Below are positions 35,608 through 44,297 of a stretch of 58,855 nucleotides of DNA, in pieces (within the stretch, counting starts at the first letter, position 1; each line of letters starts with the position of its first letter). The position numbers were made by a program, and so were the translations under genes. The stretch covers positions 1 to 58,855 of the forward strand of contig JAHDRK010000036.1 of assembly GCA_018433345.1 (NCBI GenBank), in the 5' to 3' direction. The DNA is from Syntrophobacterales bacterium (GTDB lineage Bacteria; Desulfobacterota; Syntrophia; Syntrophales; UBA2210). The notes beneath the pieces are model-generated. The model searched no databases. It was not told the DNA's origin and saw only the letters and a program-made list of their open reading frames with translations.

Positions 35608-36717
35608 ATGAACAAGATCGAAAGGGCGTTGATGCACGGCTTGTTTGTTCATCTGCATCACAACATCGACAAGGTAATCGATTTCAAGGGTTTCGAGGAA
35701 CTCAACCGGCAGGTTGCAAAGGTGTGGCCCGGCGCTTTACTCGTTGGCCCGGAAGCCAACGATGATGCCGCGGTATTTCAGCTTCCCGGGATGAACGGCT
35801 ATATTGTGGGCAAGATGGAGAGTCATTGCTCCCCTTGTGTGCCGCGTCCCTATGACGCTGCGGCCACCGGTGCAGGCGGGGCCATGCGAGACGTGGTCGC
35901 CATGGGAGGCCGCCCGGTGTTTCTCCTGGATTTCATCGGGACGCGACCCCTTGAAGAGGAGGTGATCGTGGGGCCCTGCGGTTTCTCCGGCCGCTGCACC
36001 TGTGGCAATTGCAAGGTGATGACCAGCGGGGAACGGGTCGATATCATGATCAAAGGCATCAGGGACATGTGTGCTCAGTTGGACGTGTTCGTAGTGGGAG
36101 GCGGGTTTTCCACTTCTTTTTCCGATATAGTGCCGGCGGTGGTCTGTGCCGTAATAGGGAAGTTGGTGACCGAGAAACCGCTTACCAAGCCCGCAAAGAA
36201 TCCTGGCGACAAGCTCGTTTTGATCGGGATCACCGGCAATGACGGTAACGACACTTTGTACCGCGCAGGCCTGGTGGATGAAATGAGACCGGCCCTGGCT
36301 CTCTTTAAAGAAGAAAAGATCGCCATGGAGGCTATTCTCGCCGCTTTTTCCACCGGGAAGATAAACGCCTGCTCCGACCTGGGCGCCGCCGGTCTGGGCG
36401 CCGCCGTATGCGAGTCGGCCAGGTTCGGCTCATTGGGGGCGCGGGTCGATCTTACAAAGGTTCCCGTGTCGGTTAAAGATATAACGCCCGAGGAAGTTCT
36501 TATCTGCGAGACCCAGGCGCGTTACCTGATCCAGGTTTCTCCCGATTCGGTGGACGAGGTCGTTGAGGCCCTTCGCACCAAAACCGAAAACGTGGCGGTA
36601 ATCGGAGAAATAGTGAAAGACGACAAAGAGGTATTCGAGTATGACGGCAAGGTGATCGCCGAGATACCCAATAAACCGTCAAGGGAAACCCTTGAGGCCC
36701 TGAGCAAAGCGGAATGA
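35608..36717 (+). CDS. PurM/PurL-like (AIR synthase-related) protein with cysteine insert
   Basis: This 369-residue protein has the two-domain AIR synthase fold. EANDDAAVFQLPG and YDAAATGAGGAMRDVVAMGGRPVFLLDFIG are close to PurL segments that bind nucleotide. The PurL ESHNHP motif reads ESHCSPC. A cysteine-rich insert, CGFSGRCTCGNC (around residues 127-138), could bind a metal. Only one PurL half is present and there is no glutaminase, so it is not a normal PurL. HypE, ThiL and SelD also share the fold but their signatures are absent. The next gene is a PLP decarboxylase. Function unknown; ATP-dependent activation of some substrate is likely. Confidence 0.7.
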   Translation: MNKIERALMHGLFVHLHHNIDKVIDFKGFEELNRQVAKVWPGALLVGPEANDDAAVFQLPGMNGYIVGKMESHCSPCVPRPYDAAATGAGGAMRDVVAMGGRPVFLLDFIGTRPLEEEVIVGPCGFSGRCTCGNCKVMTSGERVDIMIKGIRDMCAQLDVFVVGGGFSTSFSDIVPAVVCAVIGKLVTEKPLTKPAKNPGDKLVLIGITGNDGNDTLYRAGLVDEMRPALALFKEEKIAMEAILAAFSTGKINACSDLGAAGLGAAVCESARFGSLGARVDLTKVPVSVKDITPEEVLICETQARYLIQVSPDSVDEVVEALRTKTENVAVIGEIVKDDKEVFEYDGKVIAEIPNKPSRETLEALSKAE

Positions 36718-36777
36718 AGGGCCCCCCGGGCATCATATAGTCCGAGTCACCCGGTGAAAGAAAGCCTGGAGAACTAA

Positions 36778-37971
36778 GTGACGCGATACGATCGTTATTC
36801 AATGCCGCCCGCCGAAGAAACGGCCGAACTGACCGCCCTCGCAGCGGAGCTGGTGGAACGGAAATTTAAGCAGTTCGGATATCCCTTCGATCAAGGGGTC
36901 GCCATGACGGCCTATAACAAGTGGTTGGTGGACACCGGCCTTGCTGATATCACTCTGATAAACGTGGGTGATCCATGGAAGAAAGACTGGGACATGCTCT
37001 CCAGCGACGTGATCGAACGGAAGGTGCTCGATTTCTGGGCGAAGCATTACGGGTTCGAGGACAATTACTGGGGCGTCATAACCAACGGCGGCACGGACGG
37101 CAATATGCACGGCATCTATTTCGGCAGAAAGCTGCTGGAAAGGGAAACGGGAATCATGCCGATCCTGTACGTATCGGAGGAGGCGCACTATTCCGTCAAA
37201 AAACTGGCAGATGTACAGAATATTGAAGAGTGCGTGGTGAGGGCCTCCCCGGCGGGGCGGATGGACACGGAAGACCTGGAAGCGAAGCTCGATCCGTCGA
37301 GGCCGGCGCTTATAGTGATCGCCGTAGGGGGCACCTTCAAGTCGGCCATCGACGACCAGGAGGCCGTAAGCGCGGTGGTCGAACGTGTCGGACCCTGTGC
37401 CGTATACCGCCACGTGGATATGGCACTTATGGGTGGATACCTGCCCTTCCTTGACGATCCGCTGGCACGGTCCGTCGTGGACGTGCGGAAGATGCGCTTC
37501 GATTCTCTCGCCGTTTCAGGGCACAAGTTCATAGCCCTCAATGAACCGTGCGGGATGTTCATCTGCAAGCGCGAGGTGCTGGAGAAAACAAGATCCGCGC
37601 CGATTCCCTATCTTGCCGACAAGGTGATCCCCACTATCAGCTGCTCACGCAGCGGATTCGCCGCCTTGAAGATGTACTGGAGAATCGCCGTCACAACGGA
37701 AGAAGGCTTCCGGAGGCAGGCGAAACATGTACTGAAAATGACGGAATACCTGCGACGCAGGTTGGAAGACACGGCTCTCTTTACCCTCGTCAATCCCTTT
37801 GCCAATACCGTTTGCTTCACGCGCCCCGCGGATCGCATAGTCCATGAGTACGCCTTGGCTTGTAATCAGACGGCCGAGTTTGGATGCCTGGCCCACGTGG
37901 TGGTGATGCAGTACTTTACCGAGGAACTAATCGACCGCTTCATCGATGACATGATTTCTTCCACGGTGTAA
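36778..37971 (+). CDS. PLP-dependent decarboxylase (histidine decarboxylase-like)
   Basis: This 397-residue group II decarboxylase has the PLP lysine in AVSGHKFIALNEPCG (around residue 248), YRHVDMALMGGYLPF for the PLP aspartate region, and GGTFKSAIDD. These segments resemble bacterial PLP histidine decarboxylases. It would convert an amino acid to its amine plus CO2; the substrate is unproven. It uses GTG 36778 after GGAG. It is 60 bases downstream of the AIR-synthase-like gene, suggesting a two-gene pathway that activates or consumes the amine. Confidence 0.8.
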   Translation: MTRYDRYSMPPAEETAELTALAAELVERKFKQFGYPFDQGVAMTAYNKWLVDTGLADITLINVGDPWKKDWDMLSSDVIERKVLDFWAKHYGFEDNYWGVITNGGTDGNMHGIYFGRKLLERETGIMPILYVSEEAHYSVKKLADVQNIEECVVRASPAGRMDTEDLEAKLDPSRPALIVIAVGGTFKSAIDDQEAVSAVVERVGPCAVYRHVDMALMGGYLPFLDDPLARSVVDVRKMRFDSLAVSGHKFIALNEPCGMFICKREVLEKTRSAPIPYLADKVIPTISCSRSGFAALKMYWRIAVTTEEGFRRQAKHVLKMTEYLRRRLEDTALFTLVNPFANTVCFTRPADRIVHEYALACNQTAEFGCLAHVVVMQYFTEELIDRFIDDMISSTV

Positions 37972-38049
37972 TCGATGATTAAGCAGTGGGTTCTTCGGTC
38001 GTGCCGATTTTTATAAGCGGACCAAAAGGATAAGGCCCAGAGGCCCCTT

Positions 38050-38970
38050 GTGAATCTCATCGAGTCCAAGAGCAAATCAGAGCGGGCGGCTATACTGGCC
38101 ATCTCGGTCATAAGTTTGCTGATCGTCATGAAGTTGATCGCGGGTGTTGTAACCGGGAGCGTGGGTATACGGGCGGACGCCATACACAGTATCATGGATC
38201 TTTCGGGGGCGGTCATCGGATTGGTTGGAATAAGACTGGCCGGCAGACCCCCGGACAGCGGCCATCCTTACGGGCACAACAAGATAGAAAACCTGGCCGG
38301 TGCCGTCATAGCCGTTGTTATATTCCTTGCCGCCGTGGCGATCGTGTACGAAGCCGTGAAACGGTTTTTCACCGGGGCCGCGGTGGAGATGGCCGGCGTT
38401 GGTATCGTAGTTACAGTCTTTGCAATAGTCATTAACATCGGGATCTCCCGGTACGCGCTCCGAGTGGCGAAGTCGGAGGATTCCGTGGCCTTGGAAACGA
38501 CGGCCCGGGACCTGATGGCCGATGTCATGAGTTCAGCCTCCGTTCTGGCTGGGTTGATACTGGTCAGCATTACCGGCGTAGCGGCGCTCGATCCCATAGC
38601 GGCCCTGTTCGTGGCGATACTCATAATACGAACGGCATCCACGGCGATGAAAAAATCCATAAGCGGTCTCCTTGACACGAGCTTGCCCCGGGAAGAGCTT
38701 GAAAGTATAACCCGTATCATCGAAGGGTATGGTGATCGTATAGCGGGTTGGCACCAGCTCCGGACCCGTAAGGCGGGAGCGGAACGTTTCGTGGAATTTC
38801 ATCTGCTGATGCCTGGAAATATAAATGTAGAAGATGCCCATTCATTCGTCGATGAACTTCAGCGGGAAATCGAGGCCGTCCTCGCCCCTTGCCGGGTGAC
38901 CATTCACATCGAGCCCTGCGGCGACGACTGCGGGAACTGTTCCCTTACCTGTGATTTGGACAAAAAATGA
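38050..38970 (+). CDS. cation diffusion facilitator (CDF) metal exporter
   Basis: This 306-residue protein has about six helices and the CDF metal-site signature in helices 2 and 5: SVGIRADAIHSIMD (DxxxD-type) and ALETTARDLMADVMSS. The GHPYGHNKIENLA loop is diagnostic. The C-terminal cytoplasmic domain (about 210-306) ends in a cysteine-rich tail, CGDDCGNCSLTCD, that is unusual and could sense or bind metal. It exports Zn, Fe or a related divalent ion. GTG start. Confidence 0.92.
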   Translation: MNLIESKSKSERAAILAISVISLLIVMKLIAGVVTGSVGIRADAIHSIMDLSGAVIGLVGIRLAGRPPDSGHPYGHNKIENLAGAVIAVVIFLAAVAIVYEAVKRFFTGAAVEMAGVGIVVTVFAIVINIGISRYALRVAKSEDSVALETTARDLMADVMSSASVLAGLILVSITGVAALDPIAALFVAILIIRTASTAMKKSISGLLDTSLPREELESITRIIEGYGDRIAGWHQLRTRKAGAERFVEFHLLMPGNINVEDAHSFVDELQREIEAVLAPCRVTIHIEPCGDDCGNCSLTCDLDKK

Positions 38971-39135
38971 GCTGAAAGTTGTTTTCCTTTTCCCTCGCAT
39001 AAAGCGCGTTAATGCCCGGCAGGAGCGGCTTGCGGGTCTCCCCGCGGCAAGCTGTGCCTTTGCGCCCTTTAGTTGTTTTTGGTCACTTCGCCGAAACGCC
39101 TGCGGTTGAGATCAACCTTAAGAAGACTTGATGCG

Positions 39136-39177
39136 AGAAGGCCTCGCGCAAGAGAGATCGGAAGCGCGAGGCCTTCT
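39136..39177. terminator. bidirectional terminator between CDF and acyl-CoA dehydrogenase genes
   Basis: AGAAGGCCTCGCGC (39136-39149) and GCGCGAGGCCTTCT (39164-39177) form a perfect 14-pair stem with a 14-base loop. It sits between convergent genes, 11 bases from the acyl-CoA dehydrogenase stop. A smaller GCTTGC/GCAAGC hairpin (39028-39052) lies nearer the CDF gene. Confidence 0.7.
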
Positions 39178-39188
39178 GTTTCGCTTGT

Positions 39189-41063
39189 TTATTCCAGGGG
39201 TGCCCCGGTGAAAACAGGTGAATCAGCCTTCAGGGGTGCCGATTCGTTGTTCTTGATGGCTTCGATTCGCCCGAAATACTTGGGGAATTCAGACTGAATG
39301 TAATACTGGGACGAAAGAACCCTGCCGGCGTAGTAGGCCGCTTCCGGGTCTTCGGCGATTTTTTTCCGGCGCTCTTCACCCTTGGCGTCACCCAGGATTT
39401 CCTTCATCTTTGGAATCGTTATGCTCAGGCTCCACAGGTGCAGCCAAGCCATTATGAGAGGGAACATGGCCTGCTGGAAGGGCGTGGCATTGAGAACCAG
39501 GGGGAGGATTTTCCCTTCGCCCAATTGAGCCTTCATCATTTCTATGACATCGTCGAGCGTCGCCAGCCCACGTTCCACGGGTTCCACGTATTTTTCATCC
39601 ACCACGCCCCTGGCCTTGTCGATGGCGGCGTTCATGTGCTTCCTGAGCTGCGAGTAGTTGTACATCTCGGGATTCATTAGTATCTTGCGCATCTGCAAAT
39701 CAAGTGACTGAATGGCGTTTGTGCCTTCGTAGATGGAAAAGACCTTGACGTCCCGGGCGTACTGTTCGACGGGGTATTCACTGCAGTATCCGTATCCCCC
39801 GTATACCTGGATGGCTTCGGCCGTAACCAGCCAAGCCTCGTCGGAAATGCCGGCCTTTACGATAGGAGTGAGGATTTCGACGATTCCGGTCGACGCCTTC
39901 TTTTCTTCCGGATCGGGGGAGGCGTGCATGATGTCTTCGTGGTAGGCCAGGAAGAGACAAAGCATGCGCATTCCTTCAATGGTGCTCTTCATGTACATGA
40001 GCGTCCGCCTGACGTCGGGGTGTTCGATAATGGGCACGCTGGGAGCGTTCTTGTCCATCGACTGGGTGATATGGGAACCCTGGATCCTGTTTCGCGCATA
40101 GGTGACGGCATGCATGTAACCGGCGCTGGAGCAGGCCTCGGCCTGGACACCGGTGTGAATGCGGGCGGCATTCATGAGTTGGAACATGATTTTCATTCCC
40201 TGCCGCTCTTCTCCAAGAAGATACCCGACGCATTTGCCGTTTTCACCGAAGTTGAGCGTTGAAGTCGCGTTCCCCTTGAGCCCCATCTTGTGCTCAATCC
40301 CCGCGCAGAGCACATCGTTTCGCTCTCCCAGGGAACCGTCGGGATTGACCAAGTACTTGGGCACTATAAAAATGGAGATGCCTTTCGTGCCTGGAGGGTC
40401 ACCTTCGATTCTCGCCAGCGTGGGGTGAATGATGTTTTCCGTCAAGTCGTGTTCGCCGTTGCTGATGAAAATTTTCTGGCCCGTGATGAGATAGGTGCCG
40501 TCTTCCTGTTTGACGGCCTTGGTTTTGAGGGCCCCGACGTCGGAACCGGCGCTCGGTTCCGTCAGGCACATGGTGCCGCCCCAGACCCCTTCGAACATCT
40601 TCGGCAGGAACATCTGTTTCAGCTCGTCGGAACCGAAATTCATGATAAGGGCCATCGCGCCGGTAACCGATCCACAGTACATGGTCAGCGATGTATTGCC
40701 TGCGTTGAAGTACTCGCCGCAGGCCATGGAAATGCTCGTGGGAAGACCCATGCCTCCCTCTTCCTGCGGGAAGGACAGGGTGTGGAAACAGGCCTCCATG
40801 TAGGCCCTGAATCCCTTGTGAAAAGATTCGGGTACGGTGACGGAATAATTTTGGGGATCATACTTCAGTCCGATCTTGTCTCCCTCGCTGTTGGACGGAT
40901 AGAACAGGTCTACGGCGATCTTTTCCGCCAAATTGAGGGTGTCTTCGTAGATGGAGCGATCATAATCACTGAATCGCTCTAATCGACTGAGTTTTTCCAG
41001 TTCCAGCAGTTCAAAGAGAACAAACCGGACATCACGTGAATCAACCAATGGGTTCGTAGACAT
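39189..41063 (-). CDS. acyl-CoA dehydrogenase, large (C-terminally extended) type
   Basis: This 624-residue FAD flavoenzyme of the acyl-CoA dehydrogenase family has the long form seen in DmdC-type and some anaerobic beta-oxidation enzymes. FAD-binding segments LTEPSAGSDVGALKT and ITGQKIFISNGEHD, and YGGYGYCSEYPVEQYARD with the region after it (SIYEGTNAIQSLDL), are present. The C-terminal extension of about 120 residues is typical of the long subfamily. ATG 41063 follows GGAGGAGGT; longer frames upstream lack a site. It introduces a trans double bond into an acyl-CoA; chain length is not readable. No electron-transfer flavoprotein genes are adjacent. Confidence 0.92.
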   Translation of the reverse strand: MSTNPLVDSRDVRFVLFELLELEKLSRLERFSDYDRSIYEDTLNLAEKIAVDLFYPSNSEGDKIGLKYDPQNYSVTVPESFHKGFRAYMEACFHTLSFPQEEGGMGLPTSISMACGEYFNAGNTSLTMYCGSVTGAMALIMNFGSDELKQMFLPKMFEGVWGGTMCLTEPSAGSDVGALKTKAVKQEDGTYLITGQKIFISNGEHDLTENIIHPTLARIEGDPPGTKGISIFIVPKYLVNPDGSLGERNDVLCAGIEHKMGLKGNATSTLNFGENGKCVGYLLGEERQGMKIMFQLMNAARIHTGVQAEACSSAGYMHAVTYARNRIQGSHITQSMDKNAPSVPIIEHPDVRRTLMYMKSTIEGMRMLCLFLAYHEDIMHASPDPEEKKASTGIVEILTPIVKAGISDEAWLVTAEAIQVYGGYGYCSEYPVEQYARDVKVFSIYEGTNAIQSLDLQMRKILMNPEMYNYSQLRKHMNAAIDKARGVVDEKYVEPVERGLATLDDVIEMMKAQLGEGKILPLVLNATPFQQAMFPLIMAWLHLWSLSITIPKMKEILGDAKGEERRKKIAEDPEAAYYAGRVLSSQYYIQSEFPKYFGRIEAIKNNESAPLKADSPVFTGAPLE

Positions 41064-41414
41064 ACAGTACCTCCTCCAGTTAAATAATTTTTTACCGGCC
41101 GTCATCGATGGTGCGATTAAACCACCAGGGACGACGAAACTGTTCCGTCCCAAGCCATGCGCCAGCCTGTTACTCAAACGGCCTTATCATGATTTTCATC
41201 TGAAAGCCACCGTGCAATTCGCAATGTTTAATATTGCCGTGCATGACCGTTTTCGTGGAAGTATTCCTTCTGTCCGACTGGGACCGGAAAGAACGGCATT
41301 AAACCATTATTTCATTGACAGGGTCGTAATCTGTCTATAAGTCCCCTGTGGAGCCGGTTCGTGATTCGGTGTCTTTAAACATGAAAATCATAAGGTGACA
41401 GGGGAGGAAAGAGC
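41064..41414. promoter_or_regulatory. divergent regulatory region between acyl-CoA dehydrogenase and fabG-like genes
   Basis: The fabG-proximal part has TTGACA (41315-41320), with 15 bases to TATAAG (41336-41341). A dyad GACAG-N9-CTGTC (41317-41335) overlaps this possible promoter, suggesting an operator. No ORF with a ribosome site is visible in the remainder. Confidence 0.35.
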
Positions 41415-42164
41415 ATGAGATTGAAAGACAAGGTTGCCGTTGTAACAGGTTCAGGCAGGGGCATTGGCGAGGGTATCGTCATGCGCTTCGTGGAAGAAGG
41501 TGCCAAGGTGGTTGTCAATGATGTCAATGAGGCGGATGCCAACGCGGTAGTCGCGAAAGTGAAAGAGGCCGGCGGGCGGGCCCTGGCCGTTATCGGAAGC
41601 GTGGCGGAGCGCGCGGTTGTCCAGGGTATGGTCGATAAGGCGATCGAAGAGTTCGGTACACTGGACATCATGGTAAACAACGCCGGTATTACCAGGGACG
41701 CAATGCTGCACAAGATGACCGACGAACAGTGGGACCAGGTGATAGCAGTCAACCTTACAGGTGTCTTCTATGGAATTCAGTGTGCGGGACGATACATGCG
41801 GGAGAAGAAGTACGGAAAGATCATAAACATTTCATCCACCAGCGCCCTGGGAAATGCAGGCCAGCTCAATTATTCGGCCTCCAAGGCCGGCGTGATCGGC
41901 ATGACCAAGACCGCCGCCAAGGAGCTGGGTCCAAAAAACGTCAACGTGAACGCTATAGCCCCCGGCATGATATGGACGGACATGATGAAAGCCATGCCTC
42001 CAGAGGTTCTCCAGCAGATGGATGCCATGCTTCCATACCTCGTGCCCTTGAACCGCAAAGGATCTCCGCGGGACATCGCCAACGCGGCACTGTTTCTGGC
42101 TTCCGAGGAGAGCCAATTCATCACCGGTCACGTTATTTTCTGCGAAGGCGGTATGAAGATGTAG
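41415..42164 (+). CDS. fabG: 3-oxoacyl-[acyl-carrier-protein] reductase-like SDR
   Basis: This 249-residue classical SDR contains VTGSGRGIGEGI (cofactor loop), NNAGIT, the catalytic serine in NISSTSA and YSASK (Tyr and Lys). The tail SQFITGHVIFCEGGM matches FabG and PhaB-type acetoacetyl-CoA reductases. It reduces 3-oxoacyl thioesters with NAD(P)H or works in reverse. Divergent from a large acyl-CoA dehydrogenase, it may belong to an acyl-CoA degradation set instead of fatty-acid synthesis, so the symbol is tentative. Confidence 0.85.
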   Translation: MRLKDKVAVVTGSGRGIGEGIVMRFVEEGAKVVVNDVNEADANAVVAKVKEAGGRALAVIGSVAERAVVQGMVDKAIEEFGTLDIMVNNAGITRDAMLHKMTDEQWDQVIAVNLTGVFYGIQCAGRYMREKKYGKIINISSTSALGNAGQLNYSASKAGVIGMTKTAAKELGPKNVNVNAIAPGMIWTDMMKAMPPEVLQQMDAMLPYLVPLNRKGSPRDIANAALFLASEESQFITGHVIFCEGGMKM

Positions 42165-42184
42165 CCTAAGCGGCGTTCCATCTG

Positions 42185-42241
42185 ACTCATTGTCCGGCAA
42201 TGAGTTTGTCAAAAAGGGAGGGGGAGCAATCTCCCTCCCCC
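42185..42241. terminator. double terminator between convergent genes
   Basis: Two hairpins occur: ACTCATTG-TCCGG-CAATGAGT (42185-42205, perfect eight pairs) and GGGAGGGGGAG-CAAT-CTCCCTCCCCC (42216-42241, ten of eleven positions paired or wobble). They lie between the fabG-like gene and the convergent DUF362 gene and probably end both transcripts. Confidence 0.6.
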
Positions 42242-42288
42242 CTCTTTCCACTTTTCGTATTTTATGTAAAGAAGGGTGCGGACGCCGT

Positions 42289-43272
42289 TCAACCCTCCAT
42301 CAATATTGAATGTATCTTGTCGGCGTAGGCGCGGCTTTCGTGGTCCGGGGTCCTGATTTCTATCTGTTCGGGACCCGTTACTCCCAGCCCTATTTCAACG
42401 GCCCTTTTAATTTGTTCCTGTTGAAATATTTTCCGTCCCATTATGGTTTGGTTGGACCCCGCCTCCTTGAGCACGGCCAGGCCCACGGCATCGATAGCCA
42501 CCCGATCGGTTCCCGCCAGCATGACATTCGCCTCTTTCTTTTCCCCTGTCATCGGGCCTCCGTCGGTAAAAACTTCAACGCCGTCCATGACAATGAGTTG
42601 CGGGCGGTATCCCAGATTTATTTCCGCTATCATCTTCCGCATGTGAGGCGAAGAGTGGAGTTCACGCATCAGGTTTCGGTGGACCGCCCCTACGCTCAAT
42701 TTCAGGGACATTGTGAAGTGACCCCCGAACATGTGAGTTTTTAGACAGCCCGTCGTCACGGTGTACTCCGATTCGACAAGGGGGCGGGCCATTAAGAAGC
42801 CGTTGCTCCAGTGAGAACCGCGGGGGGTTATCAGCACCCAGTCGCTCTCGTCCAGAGTTTCGAAGTTCAAAACCTCAAACCCCATGTCCCTTCCCATGTC
42901 GAAGACGCCCTTGTCTCCCATTATTTGGTGTGTGTCACCGGGACCGCAACGGTCGCCGACAACGATTGATGAGGCTTTCCGAGCCTGTATCTCCCGGACG
43001 AGTGTGGACAAAACATCGTTATGGGTGGAACCGGGCGCGGGATCAGCGGTATTGAAATTGGGTTTAACCAAGACCTTTTTACCCTTCATGGACGGGAAAT
43101 CCAGCAGTCTCAAGGCCTTTTCCACCCCTTGCCCGCGGTCGCCGGTTTTGACCAGGGCAATGGTCGCCTTGTTCCCCCTGTTTTCGCTCCAGGCAGGCAT
43201 GGCTCCGATCGAAAGTCCCGCTATACCGATCGCCGAAACGTACATGAATTCTCTACGGTTGAAATATGGCAT
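42289..43272 (-). CDS. Tat-exported DUF362 protein
   Basis: This 327-residue protein has a twin-arginine leader (NRREFMYVSAIGIAG, cleavage near PAWSE). The DUF362 domain follows, with KVLVKPNFN, VVGDRCGPGDT and GCLKTHMFGGHFTMSLKLSVGAVHRN. The family is widespread in anaerobes and of unknown function; some members are fused to ferredoxin domains, but here no Fe-S motif is present. Export to the periplasm is predicted. It is monocistronic as far as the window shows. Confidence 0.85.
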   Translation of the reverse strand: MPYFNRREFMYVSAIGIAGLSIGAMPAWSENRGNKATIALVKTGDRGQGVEKALRLLDFPSMKGKKVLVKPNFNTADPAPGSTHNDVLSTLVREIQARKASSIVVGDRCGPGDTHQIMGDKGVFDMGRDMGFEVLNFETLDESDWVLITPRGSHWSNGFLMARPLVESEYTVTTGCLKTHMFGGHFTMSLKLSVGAVHRNLMRELHSSPHMRKMIAEINLGYRPQLIVMDGVEVFTDGGPMTGEKKEANVMLAGTDRVAIDAVGLAVLKEAGSNQTIMGRKIFQQEQIKRAVEIGLGVTGPEQIEIRTPDHESRAYADKIHSILMEG

Positions 43273-43598
43273 GGGCGGGAGTCATCCTTTTTAAAACGTG
43301 TATAATTTTACAAATTTTGTCATGGTAGGAATGGGTTGTCAAGGGACGGAACGGATAATGCGAAAATCGGACCACAAAACATAGAACAAGATGAAATGTT
43401 GTTTTCCATGAATCTTTGTACGTGTTATAAAACACCGTGGTGATGGCGGTCATGTCGGTGCTGTGTGCCGCAGGTACAGTCCAAGGCATGCCGTAGGCGG
43501 CGCCGGAAGAGAGAGTGGTCGATGGTGCCGAGAAGAGGGGTGTGTTGTCATCTTTCAATCACTTTAAATTATAAGCACAAATAGAAGGAGATCGGAAA
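43273..43598. promoter_or_regulatory. divergent gap between DUF362 and OmpA-like genes
   Basis: For the OmpA-like gene, TTTCCA (43403-43408), 17 bases, TATAAA (43426-43431) is a candidate promoter with a 5' leader of about 160 bases. On the minus strand a TTGACA box lies near 43340, but its -10 is poor. No additional gene was seen. Confidence 0.35.
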
Positions 43599-44249
43599 AT
43601 GAAAAAGTACAGTGCATTGGTTATTCTTGTTGTGTTCCTCGCGGCCGCTTGTTCCACGCCTCAAACGAGAACGGAGAAAGGTGCCGTGTACGGCGCCGCG
43701 GGAGGCGCGGTGGCGGGCGCCGTGGCGGGGCAGGTGATCGGTAAGGACACGAAGGGTACACTTATCGGCGCGGCGATAGGAGCGGCGGTAGGGGGAGCGG
43801 GTGGCGCGGCTGTGGGTAGAATGATGGACAACCAGGAACGTGATATGCGGGAAGCCCTGGCCGCTTCCGAGGCTGCAACTATTAAACGAGAAGGCAACCT
43901 GTTGGCGGTGTCTTTTAAAGGTGACGTAACTTTTGATCACGATTCCGCCGTGGTCAGGCCGGGCCTTTATAACGAGATCAGCCGGATCGCGGATATCCTG
44001 AAGCAATACCCGGATACTGTCATCAGGGTGGAAGGTCATACAGACAGCGTCGGCCCGGAAGAGTACAATCTCGAGCTTTCCTACAGGCGTGCCGAGGAGG
44101 TTCGGGATTTGTTGGTTGCGCGGGGGGTGGATCCCGGTCGCATTGAGGTCGTAGGATTCGGGGAAACCATGCCGATCGCCACCAATGATACGGAAGCGGG
44201 GCGTCAAATGAACAGAAGGGTTGAGATCAAGATTGCGCCCCGAACGTGA
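43599..44249 (+). CDS. OmpA-family lipoprotein with glycine-zipper region
   Basis: This 216-residue protein has a lipoprotein signal with lipobox LAAAC. It then has a glycine/alanine-rich zipper (GAVYGAAGGAVAGAVAGQVIG and GAAIGAAVGGAGGAAVG, about 30-70) that can insert in or pack on membranes. The C-terminal OmpA domain (about 105-216) binds peptidoglycan; GHTDSVGPEEYNLELSYRRA and GFGETMPIATNDTEAGRQMNRRVEI are canonical. It would tether the outer membrane to the cell wall. Ribosome site AAGGAG. Related E. coli proteins are YiaD-like. Confidence 0.92.
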   Translation: MKKYSALVILVVFLAAACSTPQTRTEKGAVYGAAGGAVAGAVAGQVIGKDTKGTLIGAAIGAAVGGAGGAAVGRMMDNQERDMREALAASEAATIKREGNLLAVSFKGDVTFDHDSAVVRPGLYNEISRIADILKQYPDTVIRVEGHTDSVGPEEYNLELSYRRAEEVRDLLVARGVDPGRIEVVGFGETMPIATNDTEAGRQMNRRVEIKIAPRT

Positions 44250-44297
44250 TGATCGGCGCGATAAAGATGAAGAGTGCCCTCCAGAGGGGAATCCGCG

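Noticed and set aside
35608..36717. The AIR-synthase-like protein as HypE, to go with the nearby HypAB.
   Set aside because: It lacks the C-terminal cysteine end of HypE and is closer in motifs to PurL; hypAB are 11 kb away.
39136..39177. Loop AGATCGGAAGCGC resembles an Illumina adapter (AGATCGGAAGAGC).
   Set aside because: It differs by one base and sits in the loop of a perfect 14-pair terminator between two normal genes, so chance similarity is more likely than an assembly artefact.
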